A DNA stretch of 24,902 nt from positions 1 to 24,902 of the IMG/VR virus record IMGVR_UViG_3300009182_000302; one strand, 5' to 3'. Origin of the DNA: a virus. The position numbers and the translations under genes are program-made. Positions within the stretch are counted from its first letter, which is position 1. Every line of letters begins with the position of its first letter. Shown here piece after piece: positions 15,739-21,002 of this stretch. The notes beneath the pieces were generated by a model. The model made no database searches, was not told the DNA's origin, and worked only from the letters and a program-made list of their open reading frames with translations.

Positions 15739-16584
15739 ATGGCAGTAATAATTGATGGCACAACAGGAATAACGACCCCCGGCGAAACAAACACGGGTAA
15801 CTTGAGTGTTGCTGGAACTACAACGCTGACTACGCCACTGCCTGTTGCTTCTGGCGGTACAGGTGCAACTTCGTTGTCTGGCATTACTGTAGGTACTGCA
15901 ACCACGGCAACGACTGCAACCACGGCAACGACTGCAACCACGGCTACAAACTTAGCCAGTGGTTCTAACGGAACCATACCTTACCAGACTGCTTCTGGAA
16001 CAACAGCAATGTTAGCGGTGGGTACAAGTGGTCAAGTTCTGCAAACTAACGGCGCTGGCGCTCCAAGTTGGATAACTCCAAGTGCTGGTGCATTGACGTT
16101 AATTAGTACGCAAACCCTTTCAGGTTCCGTTGACCCAACATTTACATCTGGTATTTCATCTACATATAAAACATATCTACTTGTTACGCAACTTTATGGA
16201 AGCCAGAATTGGTATCCATTAATTAGGTTTTATGCGGCTGGTGGAGTAGATACTAACAATGCGTATTCATATTCTTTTAAAACTGGTAATACTTATTCTG
16301 GCGCCGCTGGGCAAGGCGCAATTTTTGTTTATAACGGACAAACGGGAAGTTCCCAAAGTACTGCGTACGGTTTTGAAACAATAATTTACGCCCAATATAG
16401 CCAATCGTATCCTTATTCGGTAGGAACTTCTTCAATTGGTAACATACAAGGAGGCAGTGTAATGCTTTCAAGTTCTGGCGGTTATGACAGTTCTGGTGGT
16501 AGAGGCGGAGCAATCACGGGTGTTCAAATTTATTCAAACGGAGTAGGCGTGTACGGTACGATTTCTTTATATGGAATTTCATAA
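15739..16584 (+). CDS. Fibre-tip protein, paralogue 3
   Basis: The 281-residue product starts AVIIDGTTGITTPGETNTGN, has an SGGTGATSLSG repeat like that of the large fibre, a run of TAT repeats (residues ~53-69), the full linker (residues 69-126) and then a tip of about 155 residues with little resemblance to the tips of paralogues 1 and 2 apart from the last residues, GTISLYGIS. The tip is Tyr, Ser and Gly-rich (GRGGAITGVQIYSNGVGVYG), a composition often found in phage receptor-binding regions. The stop overlaps the next start in TAATG. The same 5'-linker/tip arrangement in three consecutive genes suggests repeated duplication. Confidence 0.7.
   Translation: MAVIIDGTTGITTPGETNTGNLSVAGTTTLTTPLPVASGGTGATSLSGITVGTATTATTATTATTATTATNLASGSNGTIPYQTASGTTAMLAVGTSGQVLQTNGAGAPSWITPSAGALTLISTQTLSGSVDPTFTSGISSTYKTYLLVTQLYGSQNWYPLIRFYAAGGVDTNNAYSYSFKTGNTYSGAAGQGAIFVYNGQTGSSQSTAYGFETIIYAQYSQSYPYSVGTSSIGNIQGGSVMLSSSGGYDSSGGRGGAITGVQIYSNGVGVYGTISLYGIS
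15901..15945 (+). repeat. 18-bp tandem repeat in fibre gene
   Basis: Two and a half copies of ACCACGGCAACGACTGCA lie head to tail and encode TAT/TTA triplets in the Thr/Ala hinge before the linker. The two full copies are identical, so the array is recent or kept uniform by slippage. Because the unit is a multiple of three, gain or loss would change hinge length without breaking the frame. Confidence 0.85.
15943..16116 (+). repeat. Shared fibre linker, copy 2
   Basis: This 58-codon segment encodes ATNLASGSNGTIPYQ ... VGTSGQVLQTNGAGAPSW ... STQT and aligns without gaps to 13979-14152. DNA identity drops at third positions, so the copies were not created very recently. Confidence 0.8.
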
Positions 16585-16763
16585 TGACAACATTAACTAA
16601 AATGGTTGACGGAGTTGTTCTCCCTTACACGGACGAAGACTATGCCCAACTTGAAAAAGATAGAGCAAATTTGGCTCAACTTCAACAACAATCAATTCCA
16701 ACAAAAGAAGAATTGCTTGCTCAATTGCAAGCCCTTCAAGCACAAATTCAGGCACTAGCATGA
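16584..16763 (+). CDS. Small coiled-coil protein after fibre gene
   Basis: The 59-residue protein starts in a TAATG overlap with paralogue 3 and reads MTTLTKMVDGVVLPYTDEDY. Residues 21-59 are helical, with Gln, Ala and Leu heptad-like spacing (LAQLQQQ, then LLAQLQALQAQIQALA). Its stop overlaps the next start in ATGA. Small proteins with a KMVDG-type N-terminus and a helical tail follow fibre genes in other phages and may act as fibre-assembly chaperones, but I cannot confirm this. It is too short to appear in many gene calls. Confidence 0.65.
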   Translation: MTTLTKMVDGVVLPYTDEDYAQLEKDRANLAQLQQQSIPTKEELLAQLQALQAQIQALA

Positions 16764-16909
16764 ACCTACAACTCCCAATTGAAACAGTAAACCAAGTCCT
16801 TGGTTACCTTGGCACACGCCCTTACCAAGAGGTGTTTAGCCTAATTCAAGCCATTCAGGATGCGGCAAAGCCTCCTGTTGCGCCAACTGAAGATCAGGGT
16901 AATGTCTGA
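16760..16909 (+). CDS. Small conserved phage protein (49 aa)
   Basis: The product begins MNLQLPIETVNQVLGYLGTR and continues PYQEVFSLIQAIQDAA before a Pro-rich end. I recall this LPIETVNQVLGYLGTRPYQEV pattern as a frequent short phage protein of unknown function. It is amphipathic and helical with no membrane segment. It starts in an ATGA overlap with the previous gene and ends overlapping the next by 8 bases, so the frame is locked between two other genes. Confidence 0.7.
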   Translation: MNLQLPIETVNQVLGYLGTRPYQEVFSLIQAIQDAAKPPVAPTEDQGNV

Positions 16910-17117
16910 CACTCACGAACTAGCCACGGAGACTGACAAGCGCCTCGCGGTTCACGAAGCGATTTGTGCGTCCCGTTACGAGGGCATACAAAAGCGTTTT
17001 GACGACGGCTCCAAGAGAATGCAACGTATTGAGTACATCTTGTATTTAATTGTTGTAATAACTCTTTTAGGAACTGATTCGGTCTCTACGCTTTTGATGA
17101 AACTTATCATTCGATAG
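16902..17117 (+). CDS. Small membrane protein, XhlA-like lysis candidate
   Basis: I chose the ATG at 16902 (MSDTHELATETDKRLAVHEA); a longer frame upstream would overlap most of the preceding gene. The 71-residue protein has a charged, helical N-terminus (residues 1-42) and one membrane segment at about residues 46-57 extending to ~68 (YILYLIVVITLL). This matches the layout of XhlA/hemolysin-type lysis proteins, which tether to the membrane and work with holins, though sequence similarity cannot be measured here. It opens a run of small membrane proteins that ends with the M15 peptidase, which supports a lysis role. Confidence 0.6.
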   Translation: MSDTHELATETDKRLAVHEAICASRYEGIQKRFDDGSKRMQRIEYILYLIVVITLLGTDSVSTLLMKLIIR

Positions 17118-17129
17118 GGGTGCGACATT
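17116..17129 (+). promoter_or_regulatory. Ribosome-binding site and ATT start
   Basis: AGGGG at 17116-17120 lies six bases before ATT at 17127-17129. This is the best-placed ribosome-binding site in the area and has no ATG, GTG or TTG in the right frame at this spacing. The TTG at 17128 is in another frame, which does not encode the conserved protein. Confidence 0.55.
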
Positions 17130-17834
17130 GACCCCTTCAGCATCTTACTCGCCGCGCAAACCGCTTTTGGAGTCATCAAACAGGGGGTCGCCCTCCTTCA
17201 CGATGGTCGCATGGCGGTCGAGTCTGCTAAAAAAACTGTTGATCAAGCGATTGACGATGTTAAAACTATCAAAGGTGTCTGGGACTGGTTTATTGGGTTT
17301 TTCAAGTCATCCGACAAGACAACCGCGCCCAAGCCTGTGGCGCAAAAGAAAATTGCCAAAGCCCAACAATCTTACGAAGAGTTTGAAACCAAACTTATCA
17401 ACGATATTGGTACAAGCCTCGGAGTTCTGTTTGACGCGCAACAACAGATTAACAACCATTACCTTGAACTAGAAGAAGAATCAAAAACCAAGTACAACCC
17501 AGAGCAAAACACCTCAAAGAAAGCAACGGAGAGGGTGCTTATTGAGTTGCAGATGGAAAAGATGATGGAGCAGGTAAGGGAGGCAATGGTGTATGCGCCT
17601 TCTGAATTAAAGGATTTGTATAGTCGATTCCTCAAGATGCACGCCAAGATAGAACGTGAACAGGAGTGGGCTAAGTCAGAAATGATTCGTAGGGCTAGGC
17701 TGGCTAGATGGCGCAAGGAGCAAGATGAGATTAGATTCATTGAGTTAACAAGTGGTGTAGTTGCCGTGGTATTTATATCTTCATTCTTTGGGTGGATCAT
17801 GTGGGAACTACGAAACTTGTCTGTTGGATATTGA
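17127..17834 (+). CDS. Membrane-anchored lysis-region protein, probable ATT start
   Basis: The frame is open from 17118, just after the stop of the preceding gene. The only usual in-frame start, ATG at 17211, lacks a ribosome-binding site and removes 28 conserved-looking residues. ATT at 17127 lies six bases after AGGGG and gives (M)DPFSILLAAQTAFGVIK, which matches the DPxS start that I recall for this family in marine phages. The 235-residue product has a hydrophobic N-terminus, a helical middle (QSYEEFETKLINDIGTSLG), a very charged coiled region (KMHAKIEREQEWAKSEMIRR) and one C-terminal membrane segment (SGVVAVVFISSFFGWIMW). It overlaps the next gene by 34 bases. Exact function is unknown; lysis or inner-membrane attachment is inferred from position. 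Confidence 0.65.
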   Translation: MDPFSILLAAQTAFGVIKQGVALLHDGRMAVESAKKTVDQAIDDVKTIKGVWDWFIGFFKSSDKTTAPKPVAQKKIAKAQQSYEEFETKLINDIGTSLGVLFDAQQQINNHYLELEEESKTKYNPEQNTSKKATERVLIELQMEKMMEQVREAMVYAPSELKDLYSRFLKMHAKIEREQEWAKSEMIRRARLARWRKEQDEIRFIELTSGVVAVVFISSFFGWIMWELRNLSVGY

Positions 17835-17968
17835 TAGGAGTAGCAATATGTCTTATTGTTGGAGTTACATCAATGGCGTATGTGGAAACTCTATATATGA
17901 AAGCCCAACTCAGGCAAGAGATCAAAGAGTTGCGTAAATTAAAACGGGAACTAAAGGAGTCTAAATGA
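17801..17968 (+). CDS. Overlapping small membrane protein, spanin-like
   Basis: This 55-residue frame starts at GTG inside the end of the preceding gene and stops in an ATGA overlap with the next. It has a hydrophobic segment (LVCWILIGVAICLIVGV, residues 6-22) followed by a charged coiled coil (LRQEIKELRKLKRELKESK). One N-terminal membrane helix followed by a coiled coil is the layout of inner-membrane spanins such as lambda Rz, though it is much shorter. No lipobox is seen, so it is not an Rz1. A GTG nine bases upstream (17792) is a possible alternative start; GGTGGA at 17791-17796 favours 17801. Without this gene, about 130 bases would be empty in an otherwise fully packed region. Confidence 0.65.
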   Translation: MGTTKLVCWILIGVAICLIVGVTSMAYVETLYMKAQLRQEIKELRKLKRELKESK

Positions 17969-18237
17969 ATTGGGCAGATGTATTAAAAGCAGTCATTCCT
18001 ATCATTGTGGCATCCCTTGCTTGGCTCTTGGGTCAGGTCAACGATTTCTCCACGCGCTTGACGCGAATTGAAGGCGCTATGCCTGCATTGATTACCAAAG
18101 AGGGCATCCCAACGGACAGCCCAATTTCTGCGGATAGAAGAACCATTATGAAAGAGCAGTTGATGAACCACATCAACGAGTTGCAAGTCAAAGTCAGGTT
18201 GCTTGAAGAACGTGAAAAAATGGGAGTTAAAAAATGA
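17965..18237 (+). CDS. Small membrane protein, holin-like candidate
   Basis: The 90-residue protein starts in an ATGA overlap and has AAAGGAG upstream. One membrane segment lies at residues ~7-25 (LKAVIPIIVASLAWLLGQV), followed by FSTRLTRIEGAMPALITKEG and a C-terminal coiled coil (INELQVKVRLLEEREKM). I recall a widespread phage family with this MNWxDVLK...AWLLGQVN...IEGAMPxLIT pattern in lysis regions; it is often unassigned. The N-terminal membrane helix with a long cytoplasmic or periplasmic coil suggests a holin or holin partner. It overlaps the next gene by four bases. Confidence 0.6.
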   Translation: MNWADVLKAVIPIIVASLAWLLGQVNDFSTRLTRIEGAMPALITKEGIPTDSPISADRRTIMKEQLMNHINELQVKVRLLEEREKMGVKK

Positions 18238-18632
18238 TACCTATTGGCGCACTTTTAGACATTGGCGGGAAGATACTAGATAAGGTCTTTCCTGACCCAG
18301 CACAGGCGGAGCAGGCCAAACTCAAACTGCTTGAGATGCAACAAAACGGAGAGTTGGCAAAACTCAACGCAGATGTATCTGAACAGCATGAACTCACAGA
18401 GAGACTTAAAGCGGACATGGGTTCTGACTCTTGGCTATCCAAAAACATCCGTCCTATGACCTTGGTGTTTATCTTAATCACTTATACAACGTTTGCCATG
18501 ATGTCTGCATGGGACATTGAAGTTAACAACAATTACGTTGAATTACTGGGACAATGGGGTATGTTGATTATGTCGTTTTACTTTGGTGGTAGAACGTTGG
18601 AAAAGATCATGGATATGAAAGCCAAGAAGTGA
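18234..18632 (+). CDS. Holin, GTA-type 3TM-like
   Basis: The 132-residue protein has an amphipathic N-terminus (MIPIGALLDIGGKILDKVFP), the motif DPAQAEQAKLKLLEMQQNGE and a charged helical stretch, then two clear membrane segments at about 75-92 and 104-119 (LVFILITYTTFAMMSAW and GQWGMLIMSFYFGGRTLEK). The DPAQAEQAKLKLLEMQ plus NIRPMTLVF layout matches the holin family named after gene-transfer agents (GTA_holin_3TM), as I recall it. Holins form holes in the inner membrane that let the endolysin reach the cell wall. The stop overlaps the GTG start of the peptidase gene in GTGA, the classic holin-endolysin coupling. Confidence 0.75.
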   Translation: MIPIGALLDIGGKILDKVFPDPAQAEQAKLKLLEMQQNGELAKLNADVSEQHELTERLKADMGSDSWLSKNIRPMTLVFILITYTTFAMMSAWDIEVNNNYVELLGQWGMLIMSFYFGGRTLEKIMDMKAKK

Positions 18633-19087
18633 ACCTCAGCGAACACTTTACCCTTGAAGAGGCAACGTACAGCGAGACTGCTATACGGATGGGTATTAAT
18701 AACCAACCCGATGAGCGCCAACTGGCAAACATGAAGGTGGCGGCGGGGCATTTGGAGGAGGTGCGAAATGTCACAGGCGCTCTTCGTGTTAATTCTTGGC
18801 TACGCTTGCCCGATGTTAATCTTGCTGTTGGCGGTTCTAAAGTATCCAGCCACATGGATGGTTGGGCTATTGATTGCTCTTCTTCTGCTCACACTCCTTA
18901 CGACTTATGTCAAATTGTTTTAAAAGCAGGCATTAAGTTTGACCAGATGATCCATGAATACGGGCGGTGGATGCACATATCCTTTGCGCCTGAGATGCGT
19001 CAGCAAGAACTAACCATCTATAAGCCAGAAGGAAAATACAAGGCTGGAGTTTTAACCGAAGCCCAATACCATGCCAAAGTTGCCTAA
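18629..19087 (+). CDS. Endolysin, M15-type peptidase
   Basis: The GTG start overlaps the holin stop. The 152-residue product begins (M)NLSEHFTLEEATYSETAIRM, then carries the metal-binding motif of M15A (peptidase_M15_3) proteins: GGSKVSSHMDGWAID, in which His75 and Asp82 should bind zinc, and HEYGRWMHIS, where Glu110 is the likely catalytic acid and His116 the third zinc ligand. These enzymes cut the D-Ala-linked peptide bridges in peptidoglycan. The length (152) suits a single-domain endolysin with no wall-binding domain, and there is no signal peptide, so it should depend on the holin. All key residues are present. Confidence 0.85.
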   Translation: MNLSEHFTLEEATYSETAIRMGINNQPDERQLANMKVAAGHLEEVRNVTGALRVNSWLRLPDVNLAVGGSKVSSHMDGWAIDCSSSAHTPYDLCQIVLKAGIKFDQMIHEYGRWMHISFAPEMRQQELTIYKPEGKYKAGVLTEAQYHAKVA

Positions 19088-19108
19088 ACAAGGTCTAGGC
19101 AATACAAT
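19080..19108 (+). promoter_or_regulatory. Possible sigma-70-like promoter with inverted repeat
   Basis: TTGCCT at 19080-19085 and TACAAT at 19103-19108 are 17 bases apart, resembling -35 and -10 boxes (4/6 and 5/6 matches). The region also holds a perfect 7-bp inverted repeat, TTGCCTA (19080-19086) and TAGGCAA (19096-19102), around a nine-base spacer, which could be an operator or simply chance. It lies at the end of the endolysin gene, before the adaptor gene. This is one of the few short gaps in the window and could start a late tail transcript. Confidence 0.35.
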
Positions 19109-19137
19109 AACCTATACCAAATTCTTGGAGAAATAGC

Positions 19138-19773
19138 GTGACGACTGCTTCGGTAATGACATATGACTCCTTGGTCGAAAACATTCAGTCATATCTGGAG
19201 CGTACTGACACCGCTACGCTTGAGAAAATCCCTCTGTTCATCATGCTGGCAGAGCAAATTATTGCCAGCCAAATTAAGTTTTTAGGTAACTTAACCGTTG
19301 TGGAATCCACAATGGTTTCCAACCAAGCGGTTATTGATAAGCCAGCACGTTGGCATAAGACAGTTTCGTTCAATATTTCAGTGGCTGGTGAGCGCCAGCC
19401 TGTTTTGTTGCGCAAGTATGAGTACCTTCGTGAGTATTGGCCTGACGCGACCAAGACTGGTATTCCCGCGTACTTTGCGGATTACGACTACACCCATTGG
19501 TTGGTTGCACCAACTCCTACTACAACCTACTCATTTGAAGTGCTGTATTACGAGCGCATCCAACCTTTGGATTCTTCTAACCAGACGAATTGGTTCACAA
19601 TTTACGCGCCACAAGCGTTGCTGTATGGGTCTTTGTTGCAGGCTATGCCGTTTCTCAAAAATGATGAGCGCATGGGTATGTGGCAACAGAACTATGACCT
19701 CATCATGCAAACCTTGATGGCGGAAGATAAATTGAGATTGGCTGATCGTCAAGCCGTAGCAGTGGACACATAA
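19138..19773 (+). CDS. Phage adaptor (head-tail connector) protein
   Basis: The 211-residue protein starts at GTG, eight bases after GGAGAAA. It begins (M)TTASVMTYDSLVENIQSYLE, has LEKIPLFIMLAEQIIASQIK, an YEYLREYWPDATKTGIPAYF segment, THWLVAPTPTTTYSFEVLYY, and ends with LKNDERMGMWQQNYDLIMQT. This is the pattern of SU10-type adaptor proteins that bind the portal and support the tail, as I recall it. Helices at both ends flank a beta-rich core. It is followed directly by the structural and nozzle-type genes, so the three probably build the short tail. The later position relative to the gene at 9037 argues that the two have different roles. Confidence 0.7.
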   Translation: MTTASVMTYDSLVENIQSYLERTDTATLEKIPLFIMLAEQIIASQIKFLGNLTVVESTMVSNQAVIDKPARWHKTVSFNISVAGERQPVLLRKYEYLREYWPDATKTGIPAYFADYDYTHWLVAPTPTTTYSFEVLYYERIQPLDSSNQTNWFTIYAPQALLYGSLLQAMPFLKNDERMGMWQQNYDLIMQTLMAEDKLRLADRQAVAVDT

Positions 19774-21002
19774 TGAGTTACAACAGCCCTTTTACTGGTA
19801 ACGTCATCCAGCCAACTGACGTATCGTATAGCCGCATCACGCTGACAGATGATTTGCAGTTGACGTGGCCTATCAACGGTTCGATAACCAATGATGCCGC
19901 CGCTAGAGTCATGGAGGTGTCAACCACTACCACGGCAAACGAATTGTGGATGCCTCCTGCTAATCAAGCCTCGGTAGGTCAGGATGCCTTGATTCGTAAC
20001 GTCGGCTCTGTTTCGGTAACGGTCAAAGACTTTACTGGCGCAAACACCATTGTTACGGTTGCCGCTGGTCAGGCGCAGTACATCTACATTACAACCAACG
20101 CTACCACGGCTGGAACATGGGGCATTATTGCTTTTGGAATTGGTTCTTCTGGCGCAGACGCGGCTACATTGGCTGGATATGGACTTTTGGCTATTGGTCA
20201 GACGTTGAACCAAAGCCAGCCTGTAACGACTTTCTCCTCTAGTTACACCGCACTGACAACAGATCGTTCCAGCACCTATGTGTGGACTGGTGGCGCAGGA
20301 ACTTTGACTCTATCGCTTGCGTCTACGCTTGGGAATAATTGGTTTATGTTTGTGCGCAACAGCGGCACTGGCGTTTTGACTGTTACAGGCACAAGCGGAG
20401 ACTTAATTAACGGCTCCACATCAATTGTTCTTCAGCCCCTTGATTCTTGTATTGTTGTATGTAGCGGAACGCAGTTCTACACCGTTGGATTGGGTAAGTC
20501 TACGCAATTTGCATTCACTCAACTATCCAAGGCTGTTACGACTGGCAGTTACACGCTGACAGCGGCTGAGGCTTCCAACGTCATTCAAAAATATACTGGC
20601 GCGTTGTCAGGCAACGTGACCATCATTGTTCCTTCAACGGTTCAGGTTTATTACATTGTCAATGCAACAACTGGCGCATATACCGTAACCATTTCAACTG
20701 GTTCTGGGTCAAACGCTATTTTGACCGCTGGATCACAAGCCACGCTTGTTTGCGATTCTGTCAACTTGTTCAATGCCAACACTATTTTGGCTGGCTCATC
20801 TACAGTGAGTTTGAACAATGGTTCTGTTGGTGCGCCATCTTTGAACTTTTCTTCAGAAACAACTACTGGCATTTACCGCGCCGCTTCGGGTGAGTTCAAT
20901 GTTGCAATATTGGGAGCACTGCGATTGACGGTGTCTGCCTCTGGAATTGCCGTTGTAGGTACTGGAACATTTTCTGGTGGGATTGCTGGCGGGACTTATT
21001 GA
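19773..21002 (+). CDS. Beta-rich tail structural protein
   Basis: The 409-residue product starts MSYNSPFTGNVIQPTDVSYS in an overlap (TAATG) with the adaptor. It is beta-rich, low in charge and made of several modules: residues ~50-120 (MPPANQASVGQDALIRNVGS) form one, and residues ~170-240 (VWTGGAGTLTLSLASTLG) and ~270-330 form others. The end is fibre-like (LNFSSETTTGIYRAASGEFN). The MPPANQASVG...ALIRNVGS and VWTGGAGTL patterns recur, from memory, in tail proteins of aquatic phages between adaptor and nozzle genes. It may be a fibre-attachment or short-fibre protein. The stop overlaps the next start in TGATG. Confidence 0.6.
   Translation: MSYNSPFTGNVIQPTDVSYSRITLTDDLQLTWPINGSITNDAAARVMEVSTTTTANELWMPPANQASVGQDALIRNVGSVSVTVKDFTGANTIVTVAAGQAQYIYITTNATTAGTWGIIAFGIGSSGADAATLAGYGLLAIGQTLNQSQPVTTFSSSYTALTTDRSSTYVWTGGAGTLTLSLASTLGNNWFMFVRNSGTGVLTVTGTSGDLINGSTSIVLQPLDSCIVVCSGTQFYTVGLGKSTQFAFTQLSKAVTTGSYTLTAAEASNVIQKYTGALSGNVTIIVPSTVQVYYIVNATTGAYTVTISTGSGSNAILTAGSQATLVCDSVNLFNANTILAGSSTVSLNNGSVGAPSLNFSSETTTGIYRAASGEFNVAILGALRLTVSASGIAVVGTGTFSGGIAGGTY

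Noticed and set aside
13823-16584. Diversity-generating retroelement target
   Set aside because: No reverse transcriptase, template repeat or C-type lectin-like variable region is visible; differences are whole-domain, not adenine-specific.
17128-17472. TTG-started frame of 114 aa in the lysis region
   Set aside because: It is out of frame with the conserved protein and reads as low-quality Ser/Arg-rich sequence; the ATT start in the adjacent frame explains the region better.
17848-17937. ATG-started 29-codon frame
   Set aside because: It lies inside the 55-residue membrane gene, has no ribosome-binding site of note and no recognisable features.
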